NCBI RefSeq assembly: GCF_008271655.1
Contig: NZ_VKKX01000011.1
Span: 682,001 to 746,000, forward strand
Direction: 5' to 3'
Length of the DNA stretch: 64,000 nucleotides
Source: Gemmobacter caeruleus
GTDB taxonomy: Bacteria > Pseudomonadota > Alphaproteobacteria > Rhodobacterales > Rhodobacteraceae
The notes under the pieces are model-generated. The model was not told the origin of the DNA. It made no database searches and saw only the letters and a list, made by a program, of their open reading frames with translations. This document shows positions 37,425 through 45,480 of this stretch, piece by piece; position 1 is the first letter of the stretch; every line of letters begins with the position of its first letter. The translations under genes were made by a program, and so were the position numbers.

Positions 37425-38726
37425 ATGGCCAATCTCGCATCGAATTTCATCGGCATCAAATCCCCCAACCCGTTCTGGCTGGCCTCGGCCCCGCCCACCG
37501 ACAAGAAGGTGAACGTGGAACGCGCCTATGAGGCGGGATGGGGCGGCGTGGTCTGGAAGACGCTGGGGTCGGAAGGGCCGCCGGTCGTCAATGTCAACGG
37601 CCCGCGCTACGGCGCGATCTGGGGCGCCGACCGCCGCCTGCTGGGGCTGAACAATATCGAACTGATCACCGACCGCCCGCTGGAGGTGAACCTGCAAGAG
37701 ATCAAGGAGGTCAAGCGCAAGTGGCGCGACCGCGCCCTGATCATAAGCCTGATGGTGCCCTGCGACGAAGAATCGTGGAAGGACATCCTCAAGCGCATCG
37801 AGGATACCGAGGCCGACGGGGTGGAGCTGAACTTCGGCTGCCCGCATGGCATGGCCGAACGCGGCATGGGCAGCGCCGTGGGGCAGGTGCCGGAATATAT
37901 CGAGATGGTCACCCGCTGGGTGAAGCAATATTCCCGCATGCCCTGCATCGTGAAGCTGACCCCCAATATCACCGATATCCGCAAACCGGCCGAGGCGGCG
38001 AAACGCGGCGGGGCCGATGCGGTCAGCCTGATCAACACCATCAATTCGATCACTGCCGTCGATCTGGACGATTTCGCGCCGGAACCGACCATCGACGGCA
38101 AGGGCACCCATGGCGGCTATTGCGGCCCGGCGGTCAAGCCGATCGCGCTGAACATGGTGGCGGAAATCGCGCGGTCGCGCGAAACCGCCGGTATCCCCAT
38201 CAGCGGCATCGGCGGCGTCACCACCTGGCGCGACGCGGCGGAGTTCATGGCGCTTGGCGCGGGCAATGTGCAGGTCTGCACCGCCGCCATGACCTATGGC
38301 TTCAAGGTCGTGCAGGAAATGATCTCGGGCCTGTCGGATTACATGGACCGCAAGGGATTTGCCGACACGTCCGAACTGGTGGGTCGTGCGGTGCCGAATG
38401 TCACCGACTGGCAGTTCCTGAACCTGAATTATGTGACCAAGGCGCATATCTCGCAGGATGACTGCATCAAATGCGGGCGCTGCTACATCGCCTGCGAGGA
38501 TACCAGCCATCAGGCCATCGAAATGGGGCCGGACCGCACCTTTACCGTCAAGGACGAGGAATGCGTGGCCTGCAACCTGTGCGTCAATGTCTGCCCGGTG
38601 GAGAATTGCATCACCATGGTCGAGATGCCCAAGGGGCAGGTCGATCCGCGCACCGGCCGGACGGTGGGCGATTATGCCAACTGGACCACGCATCCGAACA
38701 ACCCTTTGGCGCGGGCGGCAGAGTGA
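37425..38726 (+). CDS. preA: dihydropyrimidine dehydrogenase catalytic subunit (PreA)
   Basis: 433 residues. FMN-containing dihydroorotate-dehydrogenase-like barrel: IKSPNPFWLASAPPTDK, LNFGCPHGMAERGMGSAVGQ (catalytic Cys region, as in DPD) and PISGIGGVTTWRDAAEFM. Two C-terminal [4Fe-4S] ferredoxin motifs, CIKCGRCYIAC and CVACNLCVNVCP. Catalyses uracil/thymine reduction to the dihydro form. ATG preceded by AGGAG. Followed by element copy 5. Confidence 0.95.
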   Translation: MANLASNFIGIKSPNPFWLASAPPTDKKVNVERAYEAGWGGVVWKTLGSEGPPVVNVNGPRYGAIWGADRRLLGLNNIELITDRPLEVNLQEIKEVKRKWRDRALIISLMVPCDEESWKDILKRIEDTEADGVELNFGCPHGMAERGMGSAVGQVPEYIEMVTRWVKQYSRMPCIVKLTPNITDIRKPAEAAKRGGADAVSLINTINSITAVDLDDFAPEPTIDGKGTHGGYCGPAVKPIALNMVAEIARSRETAGIPISGIGGVTTWRDAAEFMALGAGNVQVCTAAMTYGFKVVQEMISGLSDYMDRKGFADTSELVGRAVPNVTDWQFLNLNYVTKAHISQDDCIKCGRCYIACEDTSHQAIEMGPDRTFTVKDEECVACNLCVNVCPVENCITMVEMPKGQVDPRTGRTVGDYANWTTHPNNPLARAAE

Positions 38727-38731
38727 GGAAC

Positions 38732-38783
38732 GGGGGGCTGTCTGCCCCCCGCGCCCCCCGAGGATATTTGTGAACAGATGAAG
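38732..38783 (+). repeat. hairpin + ATATTTGTGAACAGATGAA box, copy 5
   Basis: Perfect 7-bp stem GGGGGGC/GCCCCCC with loop TGTCT (38732-38750), then the box at 38762-38783. Located between the convergent preA and kup genes, just five bases after the preA stop and in its orientation. The TGTCT loop is the same as in copy 2. Confidence 0.8.
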
Positions 38784-38807
38784 GGGGGCCGGCGGGCCCC
38801 TCTTTCG

Positions 38808-40697
38808 TCAGATGGTGAGTTGCTGGCCGAGTTCCAGCACACGGTTCGAGGGCAGGCGGTAGAACTCGGTCGCGTTGGTGGCGCCGCGCGACAGGGCGAT
38901 GAACAGCCTTTCCTGCCAGCGCGGCAGCCCCTCGTTCGGGGCGGAGCGATAGCTGCGATGGTTGAGGAAGAAGGAGGTGGTCATGATGTCGAAGCGTTCG
39001 CCCTGCCGGCGGGCCAGGGCGAGGGCGCGGGGCACGTTCTGATCGTCGAGATAGCCGAAATTCAGCCGCACCTTGACGAAGCGGTCATTGACGCGGTGCA
39101 GGACCAGGCGGTCTTCCTCGGGGACGAAGGGGACCGGGGCCACGACCACGGTGACGATGAAATTGAGCCGGTGCAGCACCCGGTTGTGCTTGAGGTTGTG
39201 CATCAGCGCGGGGGGCGCGCGGTCGGGATCGGCGGTCAGGAAGACGGCGGTGCCGGGCACATCCACCGGATGCGACTTGCCCAGCATGGCGATCAGGTTG
39301 TCAAAGCCGATGGAGCTGTCGCGCGACTTGCGCTGCACATGGGCCGAGCCGCGCACCCAGGTCCACATCACGAGGCAGAGGAAGGCCGCGAACAGGATCG
39401 GGATATAGCCGCCATCGGCGACCTTGGTCATGTTGGCGGCGAGGAACAGCCCCTCGAGCGCGAGCAGCGGCAGCATGACCGCGAGGCTGAGCCAGACCGG
39501 CCATTTCCAGGCGCGGTTCAAGAGGAAAATCGCGAGGATCGAGGTGATCACCATGTCGCCGGTCACCGCGATGCCATAGGCCGAGGCGAGGTTGGTGGAG
39601 GAGCCGAAGGTCAGCACGAGCGCGACCACGCCAAGCAGCAGGATCGTGTTGATGCGCGGCATGAAGATCTGGCCGAACTGGGTTTCCGAGGTGTGGCGGA
39701 TCTGCATGCGCGGCAGCAGCCCCATCTGCACCGCCTGTTTCGCCACCGAAAACGCGCCCGAGATCACCGCCTGGCTGGCGATCACCGTGGCGGCGGTGGC
39801 CAGCAAGACCAGCCAGGGCAGGGCCCAGTCCGGCGCCAGCAGGAAGAACGGGTTGCTGGCGCGTTCCGGGTGGGCCAGCACCATCGCGCCCTGCCCGAGA
39901 TAGGAGAGGGTCAGCGCGGGAAAGACCAGCACCACCCAGGCAATTCGGATGGGGCGGCGGCCGAAATGGCCCATATCGGTATAAAGCGCCTCGCCCCCGG
40001 TGACCGCGAGGAAGACCGAGCCCAGCACGATGAAAGAGCCCAGCCCGTTGTCGATCAGAAAGCCGATGGCATGGGCGGGGTTGAGGGCGGCGAAGATGCC
40101 CAGATCGTCGCGGATATGGATCAGCCCGAGCAGCGCCATCACCAGGAACCAGACGATCATGATCGGGCCGAACAGCGCCGAGACGGTCTCGGTGCCGCGC
40201 GACTGCACCGCGAACAGCGCCACGATGATGCCCAGCGTGATCGGCACGACGTAATCGCCCATGACCGGGGCGACCAGGGTGCTGCCCTCGACCGCCGACA
40301 GCACGGACATGGCCGGGGTGATCATCGAATCGCCGAAGAACAGCGCGATACCGACCGCGCCGATTGCCATCAGGGCCTGGGGCCGGGACTTCATCGCGCG
40401 TTGCACCAGCGCGATCAGCGACAGCGTGCCGCCTTCGCCGTTATTGTCGGCCCGCATGATGAGCGTGACATATTTCAGCGTCACGATCAGCATCAGCGTC
40501 CAGACCAAGAGCGAGATCACGCCCAGCACATCTTCGCGCACAAGGCCATCGCGCGAGGCGGCATGCAGGGATTCGCGCATCGCATACAGCGGGCTGGTGC
40601 CGATATCGCCATAGACAACGCCAATGGCGCCAAGGGTCAGCCGGGCAAGAGAGCCGTGGCTGTGGGGGGCGGACGCGCCGGGGGCTGGTTGCGACAC
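38808..40697 (-). CDS. kup: Kup-family potassium transporter
   Basis: 629 residues. Inner-membrane K+ uptake protein: about 12 membrane helices in the first 430 residues and a cytoplasmic C-terminal domain. Landmarks: LTLGAIGVVYGDIGTSPLYA, NNGEGGTLSLIALVQRA, GDSMITPAMSVLSAVEG and VFLAVTGGEALYTDMGHFG. Start codon is GTG; the ribosome-binding site is weak. The gene lies inside the pyrimidine degradation region without an obvious functional link. Confidence 0.93.
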   Translation of the reverse strand: MSQPAPGASAPHSHGSLARLTLGAIGVVYGDIGTSPLYAMRESLHAASRDGLVREDVLGVISLLVWTLMLIVTLKYVTLIMRADNNGEGGTLSLIALVQRAMKSRPQALMAIGAVGIALFFGDSMITPAMSVLSAVEGSTLVAPVMGDYVVPITLGIIVALFAVQSRGTETVSALFGPIMIVWFLVMALLGLIHIRDDLGIFAALNPAHAIGFLIDNGLGSFIVLGSVFLAVTGGEALYTDMGHFGRRPIRIAWVVLVFPALTLSYLGQGAMVLAHPERASNPFFLLAPDWALPWLVLLATAATVIASQAVISGAFSVAKQAVQMGLLPRMQIRHTSETQFGQIFMPRINTILLLGVVALVLTFGSSTNLASAYGIAVTGDMVITSILAIFLLNRAWKWPVWLSLAVMLPLLALEGLFLAANMTKVADGGYIPILFAAFLCLVMWTWVRGSAHVQRKSRDSSIGFDNLIAMLGKSHPVDVPGTAVFLTADPDRAPPALMHNLKHNRVLHRLNFIVTVVVAPVPFVPEEDRLVLHRVNDRFVKVRLNFGYLDDQNVPRALALARRQGERFDIMTTSFFLNHRSYRSAPNEGLPRWQERLFIALSRGATNATEFYRLPSNRVLELGQQLTI

Positions 40698-40774
40698 GAT
40701 GAGGTCCGGGAGGGATTCGCACTTTGCCCGGCATATCCCGCTTCGCGGCGCTTGTCAGCGGGGCATCGGCGGGC

Positions 40775-41197
40775 TCAGCCCTCGCTGCCGCGTGGCGGCG
40801 GGCCAAAGGCCGGGGGCCCCCAGGGCGGCAGCTTGGAGGCCTCCAGCGCCATGTCGCCCTTTTCGGGCAGCAGAACCACCCGGTCGATCAGCGCCTTGGC
40901 GGAATTGAGCAGCAGCGCCGTTTCCTCATAGGCGCGCACGGCGCGGACCTGCGCGGCCTCGGCCCGGGAACCGGGCATCTGGCGCAGGGTGCTGTCCTGT
41001 GCCACGGCCAGGCGGCTGATTTCGGTCGCGGCGAGATGCGCGATCAGCATCGGGGCGGGGCTGTCGCTGGGGGTGCCCTCCTCCGGGCGGGCGGTGGCGC
41101 GTTCGGCGGCAGAGGTGGCGGCGCGGGCATCCTGCCGCGCCTCGCTTGCGGGCAGGGGCGGCAGGGCCGCCGCCGCGCCGGTTGCAGAAATTTCCAT
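40775..41197 (-). CDS. hypothetical protein upstream of kup
   Basis: 140 residues, no signal peptide. The Ala-rich N-terminal half is low in complexity (AAAALPPLPASEARQDARAATSAAERATARPEEG), and the second half has a plausible helical segment (AEAAQVRAVRAYEETALLLNSAKALIDRVVLLPEK). The C-terminus is Pro-rich. I chose the ATG at 41197, nine bases after AAGGG. It lies 77 bases before kup on the same strand. No family recognised; possibly a Rhodobacteraceae-specific protein. Confidence 0.55.
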   Translation of the reverse strand: MEISATGAAAALPPLPASEARQDARAATSAAERATARPEEGTPSDSPAPMLIAHLAATEISRLAVAQDSTLRQMPGSRAEAAQVRAVRAYEETALLLNSAKALIDRVVLLPEKGDMALEASKLPPWGPPAFGPPPRGSEG

Positions 41198-41298
41198 CAC
41201 ACGCATCCCTTGCAGGCACCCCCGCAGCCATCTTGCCACGCGGCCCGGCGTCACGCCTGCCCTGACAGGGTTAACCGCGCGGGAAAATGCGGGGCATT

Positions 41299-41937
41299 CT
41301 ACGCATCCCGCGGGGCATTCGCGCCGCGCGGGGTCAGGCTGTTGCGAAACAGCGTCATCAGAAAGCTGTCGGCCTCGGCATAGGGATCATGGCCGGGGCC
41401 CAGCACGGCGCGCACCTGCACGTCGAAATCGGCGTAATGCTGCGTCGTCGCCCAGATCGAGAAGATGAGGTGATGCGGATCGACCGGCGCCAGCCGCCCC
41501 TGGGCGATCCAGCTGGCGATGAGGGCGGCCTTGTCATCGACCAGCGGCTTCAATTCGTCATGCAGCGGCCCCTGCACCCGGGGCGCGCCTTGGAGGATCT
41601 CATTGGCGAAAAGCCGGCTTTCGCGGGGAAAATCGCGGCTTAGTTCCAGCTTGCGGCGCACATAATCGAGGATCTCGTCCATCGGATCGCCCGCCGCATC
41701 CAGTTCGCGCAGCGGATCGAGCCAGACCTTGAGCAGCCCGCGGATCAGCTCTGCATGGATCGCCTCTTTCGAGGGGAAGTAATACAGCAGGTTGGGCTTG
41801 GACAGGCCCGCGCGTTCGGCGATCTGGTCCAGAGTCGCGCCCCGGAACCCGGCCTGGGAAAACACCTCCAGCGCGGCCTCCAGAATCGCTTCGGAGTTCT
41901 TTTGCTGGATACGGGTTTTCGGGCGGCTGCGAGGCAT
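41299..41937 (-). CDS. rutR: TetR-family regulator, RutR-like (pyrimidine utilisation)
   Basis: 212 residues. N-terminal TetR DNA-binding domain: ILEAALEVFSQAGFRGATLDQ and IAERAGLSKPNLLYYFPSKEAI. The C-terminal domain (ESRLFANEILQGAP, DDKAALIASWIAQGRLAPVDPHHLIFSIWATTQHYADF) closely follows RutR of E. coli, where uracil or thymine releases it from DNA. The gene is divergent from the aminotransferase gene, and a perfect TTGACC/GGTCAA palindrome lies between them. A second, related TetR protein is encoded at 44707-45339. Confidence 0.88.
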   Translation of the reverse strand: MPRSRPKTRIQQKNSEAILEAALEVFSQAGFRGATLDQIAERAGLSKPNLLYYFPSKEAIHAELIRGLLKVWLDPLRELDAAGDPMDEILDYVRRKLELSRDFPRESRLFANEILQGAPRVQGPLHDELKPLVDDKAALIASWIAQGRLAPVDPHHLIFSIWATTQHYADFDVQVRAVLGPGHDPYAEADSFLMTLFRNSLTPRGANAPRDA

Positions 41938-42104
41938 GGGCGCGCGTCCTGCATTTGATCAAAATGTCGCAATCAGACTGCCGGCAAGGCCGAACCCGAT
42001 TGAGCGAAGCCGGCAAAGCCGTCAATATGCAATTCGTGAACCGGCACCCCGACGCAGGCGTCTGTAACGCGCTTGACGCAGGGTTTGCCGCATGACAGCT
42101 TCAA

Positions 42105-42122
42105 TTTGACCGCGCGGTCAAA
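42105..42122. promoter_or_regulatory. RutR-type operator before the aminotransferase
   Basis: Perfect 18-base palindrome TTTGACCGC-GCGGTCAAA, centred 57 bases before the aminotransferase start. It preserves the TTGACC...GGTCAA arms of the E. coli RutR site (TTGACCAnnTGGTCAA). It lies in the 233-base divergent region shared with the rutR-like gene, so it could control both. Confidence 0.78.
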
Positions 42123-42170
42123 AAAATCAAGCCGTTTCGCCCGACGACACGGCCAACCGGGAGAGCCACC

Positions 42171-43499
42171 ATGGCGCTTGATCGCAAGCCCACGCCGAAT
42201 GACCTCAATGCCTTCTGGATGCCCTTCACCTCGAACCGGCAGTTCAAGAAAGCGCCGCGCATGTTCGTGGCGGCCAAGGACATGCATTACACCACCTCGG
42301 ACGGGCGGCAGGTGCTGGATGGCACCGCGGGCCTGTGGTGCTGCAATGCCGGCCATTGCCGCCCCAAGATCACCGAGGCGATCCAGAAACAGGCGGCGGA
42401 GCTGGATTATGCACCGGCCTTCCAGATGGGGCATCCGATTGCCTTTGAACTGGCCAATCGCATCATCGACATCGCGCCCAAGGGCATCGAACATGTGTTC
42501 TACACCAATTCGGGGTCCGAGTCGGTCGAGACCGCGCTGAAGATCGCCATCGCCTATCACCGGGCGCGGGGCGAGGGCGCGCGCACCCGGCTGATCGGGC
42601 GCGAGCGCGGCTATCACGGGGTGAATTTCGGCGGCATCTCGGTCGGCGGCATCGTCAATAACCGCAAGATGTTCGGCACGCTGCTGGGCGGGGTTGATCA
42701 CCTGCCGCATACCCATCTGCCGGCGCAGAACGCCTTTACCAGGGGCCAGCCCGAACATGGCGCCAACCTGGCCGACGATCTGGAACGCATCGTGGCGCTG
42801 CATGGCGCGGAAACCATCGCGGCCGTCATCGTCGAACCGATGGCCGGGTCTACCGGCGTGCTCATGCCGCCGAAGGGCTATCTGGAAAAGCTGCGCGCCA
42901 TCACCAAAAAACACGGCATCCTGCTGATCTTTGACGAGGTGATCACCGGCTTCGGGCGCCTGGGTTCGGCCTTTGCGGCCCAGCATTTCGACGTGCTGCC
43001 CGACATGATGACCACCGCCAAGGGCCTGACCAACGGCGTCATTCCGATGGGCGCGGTGCTGACCACGGCCGAGGTGCATGACGCCTTCATGAACGGCCCG
43101 GAACACATGATCGAGCTGTTCCACGGCTATACCTATTCCGGCAACCCCATCGCCAGCGCCGCCGGCATCGCCACGCTGGACACCTACAAGGAAGAAGGGC
43201 TGTTCGAGCGCGCCAATGACCTGGCCCCCTATTGGGAACAGGCGCTGCACAGCCTGCGTGGCCTGCCGCATGTGATCGACATCCGCAACATGGGCCTCAT
43301 CGGCGCGGTGGAACTGGAGCCGATCGCGGGCGAGCCGACCAAGCGCGCCTTCAACGCCTTCCTCAAGGCCTATGAAAAGGGCATCCTGATCCGCACCACC
43401 GGCGACATCATCGCCATGTCGCCGCCGCTCATCATCTCCAGGGCGGAAATCGACACGCTGATCGGCACCCTTGCGGATGTGCTGAAAACGCTGGACTAA
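42171..43499 (+). CDS. omega-amino acid:pyruvate aminotransferase (beta-alanine:pyruvate type)
   Basis: 442-residue class III PLP aminotransferase. The PLP-binding Lys284 is in TTAKGLTNGVIPMGAVL; other motifs are GLWCCNAGHCRPKI, FYTNSGSESVETALKIA and LLIFDEVITGFGRLG. The family (beta-alanine/omega-amino acid:pyruvate) produces malonate semialdehyde from beta-alanine, the end product of HyuC action on N-carbamoyl-beta-alanine. Preceded by a RutR-type palindrome. A strong hairpin follows the stop. Confidence 0.93.
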   Translation: MALDRKPTPNDLNAFWMPFTSNRQFKKAPRMFVAAKDMHYTTSDGRQVLDGTAGLWCCNAGHCRPKITEAIQKQAAELDYAPAFQMGHPIAFELANRIIDIAPKGIEHVFYTNSGSESVETALKIAIAYHRARGEGARTRLIGRERGYHGVNFGGISVGGIVNNRKMFGTLLGGVDHLPHTHLPAQNAFTRGQPEHGANLADDLERIVALHGAETIAAVIVEPMAGSTGVLMPPKGYLEKLRAITKKHGILLIFDEVITGFGRLGSAFAAQHFDVLPDMMTTAKGLTNGVIPMGAVLTTAEVHDAFMNGPEHMIELFHGYTYSGNPIASAAGIATLDTYKEEGLFERANDLAPYWEQALHSLRGLPHVIDIRNMGLIGAVELEPIAGEPTKRAFNAFLKAYEKGILIRTTGDIIAMSPPLIISRAEIDTLIGTLADVLKTLD

Positions 43500-43506
43500 T
43501 GGGGCA

Positions 43507-43527
43507 GGGGCGGGATCCTCCCGCCCC
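43507..43527 (+). terminator. GC hairpin after aminotransferase (possible terminator/attenuator)
   Basis: Perfect stem GGGGCGGGA / TCCCGCCCC around TCC, nine bases after the aminotransferase stop. There is no T run after it, so it may stabilise the 3' end or attenuate rather than terminate. Confidence 0.4.
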
Positions 43528-43550
43528 GCTTACCCCGGCAGGAGATCACG

Positions 43551-43850
43551 ATGACCGACAGCGAAATCCGTTTGCAGGCCACCGGAACGCTTCTGATGGA
43601 AACCGACCGGGTGATGGTCTGGCGTTACGATTTCGCCCCGGGGGCCGAAACCGGCTGGCATATCCATGGCCATGATTATGTCATCACCACCCTGACCGAT
43701 TGCGCGCTGCGCCTGGAACTGCCGGGCGGCGAGGTGCGCGAAAGTTTCATCCCCGCCGGCAGCGCCTATTCGCGCCCGCAGGGCACCGAACACAATGTGA
43801 TCAACGCCTCGGACCAGACCATGAGCTTTATCGAGGTCGAGCTGAAGTGA
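43551..43850 (+). CDS. cupin-domain protein
   Basis: 99-residue single-domain cupin. Metal-binding motif 1 is GWHIHGHDYVITTL (His-x-His), motif 2 is SRPQGTEHNVIN. Start after CAGGAG. It lies between the aminotransferase and an exported protein in the pyrimidine region. Such small cupins can be enzymes or ligand-binding proteins; the substrate is unknown. Cupins have been noted beside omega-amino acid aminotransferases, so a role in beta-alanine metabolism is possible but unproven. Confidence 0.8.
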   Translation: MTDSEIRLQATGTLLMETDRVMVWRYDFAPGAETGWHIHGHDYVITTLTDCALRLELPGGEVRESFIPAGSAYSRPQGTEHNVINASDQTMSFIEVELK

Positions 43851-43921
43851 TCGGCACCTGGCCTTGCCGGGCGTCAGGGGCGGGCCTATCTCGGGCCGGA
43901 TTGCGCCCCGGGGGTTTCGTG

Positions 43922-44701
43922 ATGCGTGCCATTCTTGCCGTTCTGCCATGTCTGCTGCTGCCGGGGGTGGCGGCGGCTGGCGATCTGGTTCCGTGCCAGA
44001 CCTCCATGCGGGGCGAGGCGGTGTCCTTCGTCTACGATCCCGACAGCCCCGATCTGCAAGACAGTCTGACCCTGCGGCAAAAGCTGGCGGGCGCTGCGGG
44101 GGACGGGGTCACCTGCCCGGGTCTGGTGACGCTGCGCGTCTTTACCCCTGAAATGACCGATGCCGACCGCGCGCCGTTCTGCCTGCAATGGGACCGGGGC
44201 CTCGGCACCTATCTGGGCTATGATCTGGGGCCGCGCGACGGGTTCCTGACCTGCAAGACCGCGAAAAAGCAGTTCTGCCAGCGGGTGAACGGGTCGAAAC
44301 AGGCCGCCGCGCGCTGGACCGGCGTTGCCCGCGATCTGGCGGTGGATGCCGGGACCGAGACGCTGCTTTACAATTCGGGCGTGATGTCGGTGCAGGGGCC
44401 GGCGGCGCTGATCGGGGAAAAGCTGCTGGGCCTTGGCGCCACGGCGGTCGAAGGGATGGGCGCGGGGGCCGCCCTGGGCGCGGTGGCGGTGACGGCGGTT
44501 GCCGTGGGCGGCGCGGTCTATGTCTGCTCTGACGAGGGCGCGGCGGCGGCGGCGGTGGAGGCCGACCCGGTGCCGAAACTGCGCGCCGGCGAAGTGGCCC
44601 CTGGCGCCAACCTGCCGGAAGGCGAGCCGCGCATCACCGCGACCCCGATTCCGACCCCGGGCACGGGGACCAGCACCCCGGCCCCCGTCGCCGGAGAGTG
44701 A
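43922..44701 (+). CDS. exported protein of unknown function
   Basis: 259 residues. Signal peptide (RAILAVLPCLLLPGVAAAGD), a mature N-terminal domain with seven cysteines (PCQTSM, VTCPGL, PFCLQWD, LTCKTAKKQFCQRV), a Gly/Ala-rich hydrophobic segment (about 180-205, GATAVEGMGAGAALGAVAVTAVAVGGAVYVC) and a Pro/Thr-rich tail (TPIPTPGTGTSTPAPVAGE). No family recognised. ATG at 43922; no clear Shine-Dalgarno. Located between the cupin and the convergent TetR gene in the pyrimidine region, so it may be an outsider to the pathway. Confidence 0.62.
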   Translation: MRAILAVLPCLLLPGVAAAGDLVPCQTSMRGEAVSFVYDPDSPDLQDSLTLRQKLAGAAGDGVTCPGLVTLRVFTPEMTDADRAPFCLQWDRGLGTYLGYDLGPRDGFLTCKTAKKQFCQRVNGSKQAAARWTGVARDLAVDAGTETLLYNSGVMSVQGPAALIGEKLLGLGATAVEGMGAGAALGAVAVTAVAVGGAVYVCSDEGAAAAAVEADPVPKLRAGEVAPGANLPEGEPRITATPIPTPGTGTSTPAPVAGE

Positions 44702-44706
44702 GAGGG

Positions 44707-45339
44707 TCAGATCGCGCCGATGCCGCGCAGGATGATCTGTTTGACCGTCTCGGTCGCCTCTTGCCATTGCGCATCGCTCAGCGGCGTGGCGCCGTTCAAC
44801 GTTTCGATCTGATGGCCGAAATCGGCGTAATGCTGCGTGGTGGCCCATAGCATGTAGAGAAGACGCTCCGGGTCCACCGGGCGCATCTTGCCCGCCGCGA
44901 TCCAGGCGCGGATCAGCGCCACGCGCCCCGCCGTCCAGTCTCGCAGCGTGGTTTCCAGATAGTCCTGGATCACCGGCGCGCCATGCATCACCTCGGCCGC
45001 CCAGACCTTTGACCCATGCGGATGCCGGCGCGAGATCTCCATCTTGGCCTCGATATAGGCGCCGATCCCCTCGGCCGGGCTGTCGGTGCCGTCCATGCTG
45101 TCGGCGGCATGCAGCCAGATCTCGAAGATATTGCCGACGACGCGGCGATAGAGTTCTTCCTTGGTTGCGAAATAATAGTGCAGATTGGCCTTGGGCAGCC
45201 CGGCCATATCGGCGATCAACTGCATGGTGGCACCGCCAAACCCCGCCTCGGCAAAGACTTTTTCCGCCGCCTGCAAAATAAGCGCCTCGTTCTGGGCGCG
45301 GATCTCGTTGCGGCGATGCGGGCGGGGGCTGTCTGACAC
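44707..45339 (-). CDS. TetR-family regulator, second RutR-like paralogue
   Basis: 210 residues from a GTG at 45339 (GGAG ten bases upstream). An upstream in-frame ATG at about 45404 would run through the operator region, so I do not favour it. HTH: ILQAAEKVFAEAGFGGATMQL then IADMAGLPKANLHYYFATKEEL. C-terminal ligand domain resembles RutR (GRVALIRAWIAAGKMRPVDPERLLYMLWATTQHYADF). Divergent from hyuC over two TTGACC/GGTCA palindromes. About as related to the other RutR-like protein here as paralogues usually are; which one senses uracil is open. Confidence 0.88.
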   Translation of the reverse strand: MSDSPRPHRRNEIRAQNEALILQAAEKVFAEAGFGGATMQLIADMAGLPKANLHYYFATKEELYRRVVGNIFEIWLHAADSMDGTDSPAEGIGAYIEAKMEISRRHPHGSKVWAAEVMHGAPVIQDYLETTLRDWTAGRVALIRAWIAAGKMRPVDPERLLYMLWATTQHYADFGHQIETLNGATPLSDAQWQEATETVKQIILRGIGAI

Positions 45340-45370
45340 GCGCGGCGGGCTCCGATCCGGTTGCGAATTT

Positions 45371-45399
45371 TTGTTGACCAGTTGGTCAGGAGGTATAGC
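45371..45399 (+). promoter_or_regulatory. hyuC promoter candidate overlapping operator 1
   Basis: TTGTTG (45371-45376) and TATAGC (45394-45399) are separated by 17 bases. Operator 1 (45374-45389) covers the -35 and spacer, and operator 2 begins about where transcription would start (about 45406). This is the geometry expected for repression by a TetR/RutR protein. Confidence 0.55.
45374..45389. promoter_or_regulatory. RutR-type operator 1 before hyuC
   Basis: TTGACCA-GT-TGGTCAG matches the E. coli RutR consensus TTGACCAnnTGGTCAA at all but the last defined base. It lies between the divergent TetR paralogue gene and hyuC. Confidence 0.85.
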
Positions 45400-45406
45400 C
45401 TTCATC

Positions 45407-45422
45407 TTGACCATACGGTCAG
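45407..45422. promoter_or_regulatory. RutR-type operator 2 before hyuC
   Basis: TTGACCA-TA-CGGTCAG, a weaker copy of the same palindrome. Its centre is 33 bases from that of operator 1, about three helical turns, so both can be occupied on the same face of the DNA. Confidence 0.78.
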
Positions 45423-45480
45423 GATCAGATTCGCCGCAAGACCCGCAAAAGACGGGCGCGGAGACAGGGAGAGCAAGCTG

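Noticed and set aside
41954-41963. TTTGATCAAA palindrome upstream of the rutR-like gene as an operator
   Set aside because: Short and not of RutR or FNR type (lacks the N4 spacer); similar TTTGATCA strings occur before unrelated genes at 19511 and 21011.
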